Source: a virus. From it: a stretch of 52,473 nt of DNA. Of this stretch, positions 37,441-46,993 are shown piece after piece. The notes beneath the pieces are model-generated. The model saw only the letters and a list, made by a program, of their open reading frames with translations, ran no database searches and was not told the origin of the DNA. Location of the stretch: positions 1 through 52,473 of IMG/VR virus record IMGVR_UViG_3300037245_002311. The stretch is one strand, 5' to 3'. Each line of letters opens with the position of its first letter. The first letter of the stretch is position 1. Made by a program: the position numbers and the translations under genes.

Positions 37441-39126
37441 ATGTCGCTGAAAGAGATCTCGCGCGTCGACAAAAGCGCTTGGATTCAATCTATTCAAGCG
37501 GCGAGCCTTCTCGGCGATAACGACTCTTTCGCCGAAGCGGCCAAATTCTCGACGATCGTCGTCTATGAGCACTGGCGCGACCAGGTCTGGGCCTCGGTCG
37601 AGTCTGCGGTCGACGACTGGCTGCGCTTCGATCCTCTGATGACGATTCTCGGGTACACCGGCGGCACGAATCGGCACTATCAGACCAGCTTCAGCGGTGC
37701 ACTGGCTCTCGGTGAATACGACCCTGACCTGAGCATTCAACGCTTCTATGGGTACACGAACGGCGGAAATCACCTGATCGAGCACGTCGACGATTCAGTG
37801 CCCTGGCAGCTCGCGAGTCCGAGCTGGTCGACCGATAACTGGCGAGCGGCTGGCGTCTTTCACCTGCTCTCGACGGGCGGCGCAGTCGAAGGCGCGCGCA
37901 CGGTCGGCGCTGGCGGCCTGGTGGTCTTCGAGAATGCCGAGCCCGGCACCTGGCCGGCAGGCTATGCGCTGCAGGCCGACGTCAGCGTGCAAGAAGGCGG
38001 CTCGGTTTACCAGCACGTACTCTGCCAGATCGACCTGGCCGACGAGGGCGGCTCGACGGGCCCCCCAGGCGGAAACGGAAAGGCGCAGATCATCCCGACT
38101 GCAAACTGGTACACCGCGACACCCTCACCGCAGCACCCGACCGCGCACGCTGCGCCGCTCGCCGGCTTCGACGTCGCCTTCGATACGTTGCAATTCGTGC
38201 CCGACGACGACAGCACGATCGCAGCACCGAAAGGCCGGCTTTTCTTGTTCAATAAAAACATCGGCTTTCCTGGTAACAATCAACATCGCGACGGCAGCGT
38301 CGGGCCGTCGACGGGCACCGTCATGAATAAATTCGTGAAGGTGATCGACTGGAATCCAACCGCGAAAGACGCAACGCCTGGCAACGTGAGCCGAATTCAC
38401 CTTCGCGAGCGCCTGCTTTCTCGGTGCCGCTTCGTCGAAGAGCAGACGATCGCGCTCGGCGGAATCGGCATCAGCGCCGGCGTGACGGTCGGCTACCTCG
38501 AGCATCATGGTTTCTATCACCCGCCCAGCGACACGATTCGATTTCGGTTTAATGCAGCCAGCGGCGCGAATGACGGGCTCACGAGCGAGATGGTCTTCTC
38601 GATGCAGCCCGCGCTCGCGAGTCTTTCGACGCCGACGAATCACGGCGAGGCTGAGACGGCGAAGACGATCACCTTCGAAGTGATCGCCGCGGGCGATCTC
38701 GGCGAGCGAATCTCGGCGCTCGACATCGGCTGGGCTCTCGACCGGCGCTCGACTGAAGGCGAAGAGCTGGCAGCGTCGACGCCTGGCGGCACGGTCTTCG
38801 TCGATCATTTCCCGATCGACGGCGTCAGCGCGACCGACTCGAGCCTGGTCGTCTATGAAGACGGCTCGCCGCTCACGGTGACAACTCACTACACCGTCGT
38901 GCTGGCGACCGGCGCGATCACCGGCGTCGGTGCAGTCTTCGATTCGGCCAAGACCTATACCGTCGACTATGAGCACCAGCAGACTGGCGCGCAGCCGCCG
39001 AACGGTATTCTGCGCACGACGCTCAGCACGACCGACGAGAATGGCAAGGCGATCGCTCGAGTCGAAGCACCCGACGACCTGACGATCGTCGGCGAACTCG
39101 ACGCGATCGAAGCCAGCGAGGCCTGA
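37441..39126 (+). CDS. Large tail-tip protein A
   Basis: A 561-residue, beta-rich protein with N-terminal helices and many Trp/Gly/Asn-rich loops (DPLMTILGYTGGTNRHYQTS, GGNHLIEHVDDSVPWQ). The C-terminal 140 residues show Ig-like strands (FVDHFPIDGVSATDSSLVVYED, TYTVDYEHQQ). Probably part of the tail tip that contacts the host. No annotated homologue is recalled. ATG follows GACGGGAGTTTTTGA. Confidence 0.68.
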   Translation: MSLKEISRVDKSAWIQSIQAASLLGDNDSFAEAAKFSTIVVYEHWRDQVWASVESAVDDWLRFDPLMTILGYTGGTNRHYQTSFSGALALGEYDPDLSIQRFYGYTNGGNHLIEHVDDSVPWQLASPSWSTDNWRAAGVFHLLSTGGAVEGARTVGAGGLVVFENAEPGTWPAGYALQADVSVQEGGSVYQHVLCQIDLADEGGSTGPPGGNGKAQIIPTANWYTATPSPQHPTAHAAPLAGFDVAFDTLQFVPDDDSTIAAPKGRLFLFNKNIGFPGNNQHRDGSVGPSTGTVMNKFVKVIDWNPTAKDATPGNVSRIHLRERLLSRCRFVEEQTIALGGIGISAGVTVGYLEHHGFYHPPSDTIRFRFNAASGANDGLTSEMVFSMQPALASLSTPTNHGEAETAKTITFEVIAAGDLGERISALDIGWALDRRSTEGEELAASTPGGTVFVDHFPIDGVSATDSSLVVYEDGSPLTVTTHYTVVLATGAITGVGAVFDSAKTYTVDYEHQQTGAQPPNGILRTTLSTTDENGKAIARVEAPDDLTIVGELDAIEASEA

Positions 39127-39130
39127 TCTC

Positions 39131-40942
39131 GTGGCGATGACCGCCGACCAGATCACCTTTGAACTTTCAGGGGGCGCTGCGAACTCCGACCCGACGCTGA
39201 GCTTCGGCGGCGAGAAGTCGGGCACGCCGATCGAAGAGCTTCAGAGCACGGTCACGACGAACCAGGGCCCCGACCGCTCGATCTTTTTCGACTCAGCCCG
39301 AATCGGCGACGGCGACGGCACGCATGCCGATAAGTGGATTCTTTTTATCACGGGCCCGAATGCGCTCAGCGCTGGGCGAGTGCGCGACTTCCGATCGGCC
39401 GACGGCCGCTTTCAGCTCGAGGGCCGAATGCCGAGCACCGGCGTGATCGGGAATATCTATCGCCTTTTCGACTTGAATTCTCTCTTTCACGAGGTCACCG
39501 CCGAGCAGTGCGCGCTCGGGCACACCGACTTCAGAATGGTGTACGTGCGAAACACTTCGGGCGACTTCGCTTCGAAATATCAGTGTTACTTGAGAGCGCA
39601 CGGCGACGGGCCGAGCTGGGCTGGTGTCGACTTCGAGATCTTTTCGAAGGAAGATCAGAATCCACTCGAGGGCACACCAGCCGACGAAGAGACGCCGCCG
39701 GCAGGGCTCGACGCGATCGAGAACTTCTCGCGCACAACTGCATACTATGGTTTCCCATCGCCGCAGCCTTTCCGGGCGCGCACTCATGCTCAGAATTTCG
39801 CCGGCGGAACGTGGAAAGCGGTCTATCTGAAGCGCATCGTGCCGCTGAATCAGCGCCGGCAGCCCTTCGCGGTCTGCATGATCGTCGTCGAGATGCGCGA
39901 CGCAGGCTCGACGCTCGTCAGCTGCGGTTGCCTCATGCCTTTCGGCCTGCTGGGCTTCACGCCCGAGATCGCACTCAGCCGAGACCGCGGGCCGATTCGC
40001 ACCGAGCAGCAGATCGCTGACGGTTACGACTCGGCGATTCGCGTCGGGCACGGCGCGCGATTCACGGCCGAGGTGAGGTCGCAAGAGACGGGCCTGGTCG
40101 TGCCCGATCTCGAGGTCGGCTGGACGCTCGACGGGCCTGGGCAGCTCTGGACGCCGCCAGGGCCGCTCACCGATTCGAACGGCATCGCGAAGGCGACCTA
40201 TTCGGCGCCCAGCGAGGCGACTGCGACCAGGCAGACGATCACGGCAGGGAATGTTTCGAGTAAAGCCTTCGGGAAATCCGACACCAGCGGCGGGCCTAAC
40301 GCGCACACCGTCGCAGCTGGTGCTGATCGCATTCTCTGCTGCTACGTGCACGCCGGCACCGATGTCGACGGGCCGGCTGACCTGACCCCCTACGGCGGCA
40401 GCGTCTGCACCTATGACGACGACCCGATGACGCTGGCCGCTCGAGCCTTCAGCTTCAGCGGCCTGCTGATCGATCTCTTCTATCTGCTCGACCCTCCGGT
40501 CGGCTCTCACCTTCTCGAATTCAGCCTGCCAGGCGTCGCGGTCGGCATTCTGATGCAGGGGGTTGACTTTTCTGGCGTCGACCAGGTGAGCCCCCTCGAT
40601 GTCGCGCCGAGCGTCTTCGTCGAAGACGACGCAGCCTCGACTGAGATTATTCACCCTTTCACTACAGTGACCGACGGCGCGATGCTCTGGGGCACTGCCG
40701 GAAACGGGCATCCGATCGACCCGACCATGAATAACGGCGCCGGCCAGACGCAGACCGGCGGCGCGACCGGCGGCGACGTGCCGCATGAGACGGCCAGACT
40801 AAAGGCGGGCTACAAGCTGCTAGGCGCAGCAGGGGCTGATCAGCTGCGCTGGTTCAATATCGCCGCCGGCGGCGATCATCTCGGCGTCGCGGTCGCCTTG
40901 CGAGCGGCTCTCACGCCCGCCACTCTCACCGCAAAGGTCTGA
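39131..40942 (+). CDS. Large tail-tip protein B with Ig-like domain
   Basis: A 603-residue beta-rich protein, GTG start with ATG two codons later (GTGGCGATGACCGCCGAC). Middle segment about 315-380 (ARFTAEVRSQETGLVVPDLEVGWTLDG ... GIAKATYSAPS) is a bacterial Ig-like (Big_1/invasin type) domain, common in phage tails for weak surface adhesion. The C-terminal region is glycine-rich with ATGGDVPHETARLKAGYKL. Likely a distal tail/adhesion protein. Confidence 0.7.
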   Translation: MAMTADQITFELSGGAANSDPTLSFGGEKSGTPIEELQSTVTTNQGPDRSIFFDSARIGDGDGTHADKWILFITGPNALSAGRVRDFRSADGRFQLEGRMPSTGVIGNIYRLFDLNSLFHEVTAEQCALGHTDFRMVYVRNTSGDFASKYQCYLRAHGDGPSWAGVDFEIFSKEDQNPLEGTPADEETPPAGLDAIENFSRTTAYYGFPSPQPFRARTHAQNFAGGTWKAVYLKRIVPLNQRRQPFAVCMIVVEMRDAGSTLVSCGCLMPFGLLGFTPEIALSRDRGPIRTEQQIADGYDSAIRVGHGARFTAEVRSQETGLVVPDLEVGWTLDGPGQLWTPPGPLTDSNGIAKATYSAPSEATATRQTITAGNVSSKAFGKSDTSGGPNAHTVAAGADRILCCYVHAGTDVDGPADLTPYGGSVCTYDDDPMTLAARAFSFSGLLIDLFYLLDPPVGSHLLEFSLPGVAVGILMQGVDFSGVDQVSPLDVAPSVFVEDDAASTEIIHPFTTVTDGAMLWGTAGNGHPIDPTMNNGAGQTQTGGATGGDVPHETARLKAGYKLLGAAGADQLRWFNIAAGGDHLGVAVALRAALTPATLTAKV

Positions 40943-40946
40943 GCCT

Positions 40947-41564
40947 ATGAGTCTTCGAGTCTTCGAATATTTCGCAGGATCACCAGAGACGGCTGAAGAC
41001 GAGATCGCCTTCGTCGAGCTGGCCTCAGCGGGCGACCCGACCGCGAAGTCGCGGCTCGTTTACCCTGGCAGCCCGCCAGCTCTCAACCCAGTGACCTATT
41101 TCACGAACCCCGACCGGCGCCTCGGCTTCGATAACGACGACGTGATCGTGACGCCGGCGAATACCCTGGTCGAGACGCTCGACGACCAGGTGCTGCTGAG
41201 CTTCGAGCACACCATCGTCGACCGCATCGTCGTCGAGAAGTGGACCGTCGGCGGCAGCAAGCTCTCAATGTCGACGGCCTTCTATCGCGAGCTGCGCAAC
41301 TACCACGAAAACCCGCCCGACCCTGAGGTCGACGGCTTTCTGCAATGGTCGCCTGCGAACCAGAGCACGAAGACCTTCGAAGTGCAGCTCGTGACCCTGC
41401 AGCTCGGCAGTGACTTGCGAAACCCTGACGCGACCGAGTTTCGGCCGATCGGGGGCGACGGCACGAACGCCGGGCCCGACGGCGACCTGGGGGTCGAGTT
41501 TGCCTCGGCTGGCTGGCTCGATGTCGAGGTCGTGCAGACCCTGCGCATCGTCGCGGAGGTTTAA
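40947..41564 (+). CDS. Tail-tip protein
   Basis: A 205-residue protein, ATG 5 bp after the upstream stop. Beta-rich; LVETLDDQVLLSFEHTIVDRIVVEKW and FEVQLVTLQLGSDLRN suggest a baseplate or distal-tail barrel. It lies between the large tip proteins and the hub. No family recognised. Confidence 0.65.
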   Translation: MSLRVFEYFAGSPETAEDEIAFVELASAGDPTAKSRLVYPGSPPALNPVTYFTNPDRRLGFDNDDVIVTPANTLVETLDDQVLLSFEHTIVDRIVVEKWTVGGSKLSMSTAFYRELRNYHENPPDPEVDGFLQWSPANQSTKTFEVQLVTLQLGSDLRNPDATEFRPIGGDGTNAGPDGDLGVEFASAGWLDVEVVQTLRIVAEV

Positions 41565-41566
41565 GC

Positions 41567-43216
41567 GTGGGCCGAAGTCTTCCTGCAGCGCTCGATCAGA
41601 TTCAGCTTTCTCGAGAGCGCCGCGATGCCTGGCGAATCGAGGTCTTCGACCTGAAGTCGAGCACGGGCGACACGATCGGCGACATAGTGCTGGGCCTGAC
41701 CCTCGAGGCGATCACCGGGCCTCGAGACTTCACGGGCGACGTGAAGCAGTTTCACCTGCTCGAGGTCGCCAGCGACTTCGCGACGACCGGCGTCGCAGTG
41801 CCGAGTATCACCCTGCAGGTGATCGATCCGAATGGCGAATTCGACCCAGTCGAAAACCCTGGCGGAAACGGCCGCTGGCTGCGCCGAGGCAACGCCGTGC
41901 GACTCTATGAAGGCGACTCGAGAGTCGACTCGAGCCTCTGGCCCTGCACCTTCACCGGTAAGCTCGTCGGCCAGTATGGGCTCGACCTAAACCGCACCGG
42001 CGGCGGCCGCGCGATCGGCACCATGAAGGGCCTCGGCCGCGAAGCCGACTATCTGAACGTGCCGATTACGACTGACGACTACTCTGCCGGCACGACCCTG
42101 AAGTCGATCGGGCTCGACATCGCCCAGGCCGACATGGGGCTCGATATCGACGAGATCGACTGGGTGAACTGGGGCGCGCAGGTGAACGGGCACCTGAGCC
42201 TGCAATTCGTCGAGCTGCCGCCGCTGGTATCGATCGCGAATCTAATGATGATCGACGGCATGATGCCCAGATTCGACGGCGAGGGGAAGCTGACCCAGAC
42301 GCTCGGCCTGGTCACTCAGAACGCTGATCGCGTCTATACGAACCTGCGGCAGATCGTGAACATCGTGCGCCCCTTCAGCGAAGCGAATCCTGCTAACTCG
42401 GTGCTGGTGATCGGGCTCGACGCAGAGACGACTGAGATCAGCCAGCCCGCGCAGGATCTCACCGAGCTGCACGTGACGACGGGCTATTTCACCCAAGACG
42501 AAGCGATCGAGGTTTTCTGGTCGGAAGACCAGCGCTCAATGGCGAACGGCATCAGCCTGAAGATCATTAAGTCGGCGAATGGCGGCCTGAGCCTGCTCGG
42601 TGGCGGCGAGACCTTCACGACGCTGCCGGCGCCGATCGGCACGGGCACCGTCGGCGCGACGCTCACCATCTCGACGGGCTTCGCGCCCTATATCGTGATT
42701 TTTCTAACGGTCATTTATGTGACACTGGCGGCAGTGCCTGACCTGGTCGCGGCTTTAATCGTCGGCGAGACGATCTCAGTCGGTCGGATCATTCAAGCGA
42801 TCGCGCTGGCTGCGATTCTGATGCTGATGACAAAGATCGGGAAAGGCCAATATATCTTCAGCGGCGAGCCCTTCGAAAACGTCTATCTCGAGCTGCGGGG
42901 CCAGGCTGAACTCGAGGGGCTGACGACCGAGACCCGCAAGCAGATCACCATAAGCAACCAGGTGCTGCAGACCCAGGCCGATGTCGACTCGGTCGCTCGA
43001 AATACGCTCTTCAGGCAGCAGACGCTGGCGGCAACTCGCTCGGCCGAGATGATCGCCGACCTGGCGCTGACGCCTGACGACGTTTTCGAAGTGCCTGGCC
43101 CGAAGCGCTATCAGATTCAGACCTATGAGCGCACCGGCACGAGGGGCTCGGCTGGCACCTTCGCGACTGCCGCTCGGCTGACGCTCAGCGAGCTGACCGC
43201 GGTCGGCTTCGAATGA
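41567..43216 (+). CDS. Baseplate hub-like tail protein with two hydrophobic segments
   Basis: A 549-residue protein from GTG 41567. The N-terminal part (WRIEVFDLKSSTGDTIGDIVLGLTLE) and the region around 250-330 resemble siphovirus tail-hub proteins (gp27-like). Uniquely, residues about 372-426 form two long hydrophobic stretches (FAPYIVIFLTVIYVTLAAV; GRIIQAIALAAILMLM) suitable for membrane insertion. A role in opening the inner membrane during DNA entry is a reasonable idea but unproven. The stop overlaps the next ATG. Confidence 0.7.
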   Translation: MGRSLPAALDQIQLSRERRDAWRIEVFDLKSSTGDTIGDIVLGLTLEAITGPRDFTGDVKQFHLLEVASDFATTGVAVPSITLQVIDPNGEFDPVENPGGNGRWLRRGNAVRLYEGDSRVDSSLWPCTFTGKLVGQYGLDLNRTGGGRAIGTMKGLGREADYLNVPITTDDYSAGTTLKSIGLDIAQADMGLDIDEIDWVNWGAQVNGHLSLQFVELPPLVSIANLMMIDGMMPRFDGEGKLTQTLGLVTQNADRVYTNLRQIVNIVRPFSEANPANSVLVIGLDAETTEISQPAQDLTELHVTTGYFTQDEAIEVFWSEDQRSMANGISLKIIKSANGGLSLLGGGETFTTLPAPIGTGTVGATLTISTGFAPYIVIFLTVIYVTLAAVPDLVAALIVGETISVGRIIQAIALAAILMLMTKIGKGQYIFSGEPFENVYLELRGQAELEGLTTETRKQITISNQVLQTQADVDSVARNTLFRQQTLAATRSAEMIADLALTPDDVFEVPGPKRYQIQTYERTGTRGSAGTFATAARLTLSELTAVGFE

Positions 43217-43701
43217 CGACCCCGACGCAGCAACTGCGCGACTTCGTCGCTCGAGAAGTGCGCGCTCGAGGTGAGTCGATCTCGGGCACGGTACTGACGC
43301 CGCCGAAGCTCAAGAATTTCGGCGCCGGATCTTCGCCGGTCTGGGTCGTAGATGTCGCGATCGGCTCGAATCGTCAGCTCAAAAACGTGCCCGTGAAGGC
43401 CGACTCGAGAGGCTCGAGAAATTACGCCGCACTAGAGCAGGCCGTGATCTGCAAGCGGCAGACGGGCGAGAAGTTTCAGGTGATCGGGCCTGGCGATAAG
43501 AAGATCGCGGTCACCGTCGTGAAGACCTATACCGTCGGCGACATTAACCCGCTGGCGACTGCGAATCTCGGTCAGCAGGTGATTCGCCGGCCGTTTTCAT
43601 ACTATCAGGGCGACCTGCCGGGCACGCCGAATTCGGGGCTATGGGGCACGGCTGGGTTTCCGAAAATCGAGACCGTCGACGGCAACGGCGACCCGATATA
43701 A
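43213..43701 (+). CDS. Baseplate/tail spike assembly protein (OB-fold type)
   Basis: A 162-residue protein following the hub; the segments VWVVDVAIGSNRQLKNVPVKAD and FQVIGPGDKKIAVTVVKTY form a small OB-like barrel, as in gpV/gp45-type spike proteins attached to the hub. The C-terminal part is Gly/Pro-rich. ATGA overlap with the upstream gene. Confidence 0.65.
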   Translation: MTTPTQQLRDFVAREVRARGESISGTVLTPPKLKNFGAGSSPVWVVDVAIGSNRQLKNVPVKADSRGSRNYAALEQAVICKRQTGEKFQVIGPGDKKIAVTVVKTYTVGDINPLATANLGQQVIRRPFSYYQGDLPGTPNSGLWGTAGFPKIETVDGNGDPI

Positions 43702-43710
43702 GGGGGCGAC

Positions 43711-45093
43711 ATGGGCAGCAAAATCTCGACCGATCCGGCGATCTTCTTCATAAATTTCGATACCGGAAACGCCGCCGGCGACATCGACAGTTATTTGAAT
43801 TACGGCGACGATCTCGATTCTAACTTCGTCGACGTGCGCGACAAATTCAACATTCTAGTTGACGAAGTGAATGCGCTCGGCGGCTCTGGCGCGCTCGTGA
43901 ACTTCGACCTGATCAGCACCGACTCGGCCGGCACGCCTGGCGGCGTGCGCACTTCGGGCCTGATCGGCGCTCACTCTTATGCTGTCAGCATTAACGGCGG
44001 CGACGCTTCTTTTCTCGATGTCACCGCCGGCGTTGCGCTCATTAACGGAAAGCAGCGCGTCGAGAGCCTTTCGCCAGTTTCGCTCGACGGCGCCGCAGCG
44101 ACCCCGATCGTCGGCGTGAACTATGTCGCGCTCGACGTGAACGGCGCCCCATCGATTCAGACCGGCGCCGGCGCGAAGAGCCTCGACGTCGCTTCGGCAG
44201 TTTGGAGCGGCTCGATTTTCACCTCGGTGACCCGATTCGAAAGCTCGGGCACGCAGGTCTCGGGCGATCAGTTTCTCGCGACGATCATGCCCGACGGCGA
44301 CGCTCACCGAGAATTTCTATTTCGCCCGAATATCGGCTCGAGCTGGCAGGACAAAAATTACTATCGGCCGGTCGATCGAATGCTGGCGATCGAGCGCATT
44401 CTGGCCGGCGTCACGACTGACGGCGACGGGCACGCGATCGGGCCGCTCGCGCTCGATGCCGCCTGGCTCGCTGCGGGCGTCGTGAAGCACGAGCGAGGCG
44501 GGCTCGAATTCGACGCCTCTGCGGTCGTCGACGGCGACTTTATCGTCGGCACCGGCGCCGGCGCGATGGGGCTCGAGAGCGGCGCGACGGCGCGCACCTC
44601 GATCGGGCTGGGGCTCACCGATACGCCGTCATTTACCCGGCTTGGGCTCGGGATATTCGCGAGCGCCACGGCTTCCGAGCTGCTCCTGCTCTCGCGAGCT
44701 GGCGACGCCGAGCTGATTCTGGTCGACTCGACCCCGAACGCTCGAGTGGAAATCACCGCAGCCAGCACCGGCCGCCTGGCGACGAACTCAGCCCACGATC
44801 TCGAGCTATATCGAGGCGGCCTCGCAGCTGCGAATCTGCGGGCCGACTTGAATGCGAGCGGCGTCGACCTTTACGATGATGCCGGAAACATCGCCCTGAG
44901 CACGAACACGACCGGCGGCACCCAGGCCGTGCAGCTCGGCATGAGTGGCGGAAAGGTCGGCTTCTTCGCGACGACCCCGATCGCCCTGCCGACCGTCAGC
45001 GGGGCTCGAGATGACCCCGAGGCCGCCCTGGCGAATCTGCTCACGGCGCTCAGCAACCTGGGCCTGGTAAACGACACGACGACAGCGAGCTGA
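43711..45093 (+). CDS. Tail fibre protein
   Basis: A 460-residue fibre. Repetitive beta strands with TARTSIGLGLTDTPSFTRLGLGIFASA and a C-terminal tip (VGFFATTPIALPTVSGAR then ALANLLTALSNLGLVNDTTT) that is a common end of phage tail fibres with trimeric helical tips. Start after AAGGGGGCGAC. Receptor binding is likely; the receptor cannot be inferred from sequence. Confidence 0.8.
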   Translation: MGSKISTDPAIFFINFDTGNAAGDIDSYLNYGDDLDSNFVDVRDKFNILVDEVNALGGSGALVNFDLISTDSAGTPGGVRTSGLIGAHSYAVSINGGDASFLDVTAGVALINGKQRVESLSPVSLDGAAATPIVGVNYVALDVNGAPSIQTGAGAKSLDVASAVWSGSIFTSVTRFESSGTQVSGDQFLATIMPDGDAHREFLFRPNIGSSWQDKNYYRPVDRMLAIERILAGVTTDGDGHAIGPLALDAAWLAAGVVKHERGGLEFDASAVVDGDFIVGTGAGAMGLESGATARTSIGLGLTDTPSFTRLGLGIFASATASELLLLSRAGDAELILVDSTPNARVEITAASTGRLATNSAHDLELYRGGLAAANLRADLNASGVDLYDDAGNIALSTNTTGGTQAVQLGMSGGKVGFFATTPIALPTVSGARDDPEAALANLLTALSNLGLVNDTTTAS

Positions 45094-45118
45094 GATTTCC
45101 TGGGGTAAGCTCGAGCCC

Positions 45119-45412
45119 GTGCCCGCTATAAATTCGATCGAGGCCGTGATCGCCGCAGCTCGAGAGGCACGCCTGACTGCTGACGGGCACCAGCAGCTCG
45201 CGATCGCGATCAGCCAGGTGCTCACGCAGCTCGAGGCGGCCGGCCAGAGCGTGCCCGAACTCGAGCGCCGGCGACTTCGAATCGAGCGGCTCGAGCAGCA
45301 GCTGCGAAATGCTGGCCTCGAGCCAGAAGAAGGCCCCCCCGTCGAGAATGACCCACAGTCGAAGCCCCTTCGGGCGGTCGGCGCTTCAGAGTCTGAATCT
45401 GTAGAGGGGTGA
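45119..45412 (+). CDS. Hypothetical coiled-coil protein
   Basis: A 97-residue protein from GTG 45119. Helical repeats (AIAISQVLTQLEAAGQSVPELERRRLRIERLEQQLR) then an acidic tail. Between fibre and lysis genes; could be a fibre chaperone or lysis accessory. The upstream gap has TGGGGTAAGCTCGAG, no clear promoter. Confidence 0.6.
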   Translation: MPAINSIEAVIAAAREARLTADGHQQLAIAISQVLTQLEAAGQSVPELERRRLRIERLEQQLRNAGLEPEEGPPVENDPQSKPLRAVGASESESVEG

Positions 45413-45415
45413 GAA

Positions 45416-45838
45416 ATGCCGAGCGCATCTAGTGCATCGAATCAGTCGAGAGCCTGGTCTGCCTTTCAGGTAATAGCGGCGCCGCTCGCAGTGCTTGCGA
45501 TCATCGGCGTGATCGGCATGCGCGACAGTGTGCGCGACGGCGAGACCTTCGACCGCGATGCCCAGGTTTTTCACGGCGACGTGAAGACCCGACTCACGCA
45601 CCTCGAGCGACCCGAGGCGATCATTCAACTCGCCCAGGCGACCGAGGCGGTCTCTGATGTCAAAGAGACCGCCAAGCTCGCAGCTGCGAACGCCAGCGCG
45701 ATCGGCGTCGTGCAGGTCGAGCAGCAGGCCCAGCGCGCCGACCTTTCTCGGCAAGAAGGCTACCTGCTACAGCTGCTCGAGCACGCGAACGTGATACCGA
45801 AACCGAGGTCAGCGCCGAGGTCGACTGGGGGGCCCTGA
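45416..45838 (+). CDS. Membrane protein, lysis-cassette candidate (spanin or holin type)
   Basis: A 140-residue protein with one N-terminal transmembrane helix (AFQVIAAPLAVLAIIGVIGM, about 16-35) followed by a periplasmic-type charged coil (HLERPEAIIQLAQATEAVSDVKETAKLA). This layout is that of an i-spanin or single-pass holin accessory. It lies directly before the amidase gene (stop overlaps ATG). Confidence 0.6.
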   Translation: MPSASSASNQSRAWSAFQVIAAPLAVLAIIGVIGMRDSVRDGETFDRDAQVFHGDVKTRLTHLERPEAIIQLAQATEAVSDVKETAKLAAANASAIGVVQVEQQAQRADLSRQEGYLLQLLEHANVIPKPRSAPRSTGGP

Positions 45839-46389
45839 TGCCGAAGGCTCGATTTCCGCTCTTCATTCCCGACCGCATCGCAGTGCATCATTCAGCCTCT
45901 GGCCGCGCGACGAGCTTCGCCCAGGTCGTGCGCTGGCACACCGACCCGAAGCCGAAGACGAAGGGCGGGCACGGCGGGCACGGCTGGCCGGCCGTCGGAT
46001 ATAATCACATGATCGGGGCAAAAGGGGGCAGCCAGGTCGGCCGCATCGTGCCGCAGCGAGGCTGCGCGGTCGCCCTTCGCAACTCGGGCACGCTGAGCGT
46101 GCTGCTGATGGGGCACAATTCCGCAGAAATACCTCGAGGCCGTGCGCTCTGGAAGGTCGAGCACGAGCGCCGCCGCTGGGCTCAGGTGCAGGTCGACGCC
46201 CTGCAGCGATACCTCGACGCCTGCTTCGTGATCTGGCCTCACCTCGAGCACCAGGTCGGCGGGCACCGAGACTTCACCGCCCCGAATCGCCCGAGCGAGT
46301 GCCCTGGCCTCGACATCGGCGAACTGAGGGGCTACCGCTGGAATCTCGAGCTTTACTGGCGGCGCGCACTCGAGCGCGCAAAGGGGTGA
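45838..46389 (+). CDS. Endolysin: N-acetylmuramoyl-L-alanine amidase (Amidase_2/PGRP)
   Basis: A 183-residue amidase that cuts the bond between N-acetylmuramic acid and L-alanine of peptidoglycan. Zinc ligands and motifs of the PGRP/T7-lysozyme family: HHSAS (17-21), YNHM (55-58), GHRD (142-145) and CPG (155-157). No signal peptide, so a holin or membrane helper is needed. Located within the lysis cassette. Confidence 0.9.
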   Translation: MPKARFPLFIPDRIAVHHSASGRATSFAQVVRWHTDPKPKTKGGHGGHGWPAVGYNHMIGAKGGSQVGRIVPQRGCAVALRNSGTLSVLLMGHNSAEIPRGRALWKVEHERRRWAQVQVDALQRYLDACFVIWPHLEHQVGGHRDFTAPNRPSECPGLDIGELRGYRWNLELYWRRALERAKG

Positions 46390-46393
46390 TCTG

Positions 46394-46993
46394 ATGACGA
46401 CTCGAGACCCAGCAAGCGGCAAGAGAATCGGCACCGAAGGCCTGCTCGCTCTCACGCCGGCCGGCGTCGTGATCGTCTATTTCGCCGGGCAGATCTTTCC
46501 TGGCATGCCAGAAGAAGTGAAGCAGGCCCTGGTCGGCCTGGTCGTCACTGGCGGCGCGATCGTGATCAGCCGCCTGCGAGACCGCAGGCACGCCGGCAAA
46601 AGCCTGCTGGGTGTCGGCCTGGTGATCAGCCTGCTGATGCTGCAGGGCTGCGTGAGCTACGACGCCGCGGGCTATCGCGGCACGGCCTCGGCTGAGATCC
46701 GAGCGCTGAGCCAGACGCCTGCCCAGCTGACCGCAGCTCGCTGCCAGGCTCACCTGGCCGCCTCGAAGGCCCTGCTCGATGAAGACGGCGACGCCTCTGC
46801 CTTTCGTGGGCCTCTGGGTGCCGCTCGTGCCCTGAATCCGACCGCCCAGGCGCACGCGCGCCAGGCCGCGATCTGCCAGAAGTTTCTCGAGCTGGTCGCT
46901 GACGGCCGCGCGAGCCAGGCCTCGATCGACCGAGCCTTCGCCGCCTGGCTGAGGCAGTATCGAAGCGGCAACGCGCTGCTAGGGGGCAACTGA
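46394..46993 (+). CDS. Holin-like membrane protein with internal lipobox
   Basis: A 199-residue protein with two hydrophobic helices (LLALTPAGVVIVYFAGQIF, about 17-35; VKQALVGLVVTGGAIVI, about 42-58) consistent with a holin, then a third signal-like segment (RRHAGKSLLGVGLVISLLMLQGCVSY) with lipobox LQGC. The remainder is helical and periplasmic-type. The combination looks like a holin fused to an o-spanin-like lipoprotein. No clear internal start is seen. Confidence 0.62.
   Translation: MTTRDPASGKRIGTEGLLALTPAGVVIVYFAGQIFPGMPEEVKQALVGLVVTGGAIVISRLRDRRHAGKSLLGVGLVISLLMLQGCVSYDAAGYRGTASAEIRALSQTPAQLTAARCQAHLAASKALLDEDGDASAFRGPLGAARALNPTAQAHARQAAICQKFLELVADGRASQASIDRAFAAWLRQYRSGNALLGGN

Noticed and set aside
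39293-40786. Minus-strand frame of 497 codons.
   Set aside because: Mirror of the tail-tip gene at 39131; no ribosome site, no domain, and opposite to the direction of all late genes.
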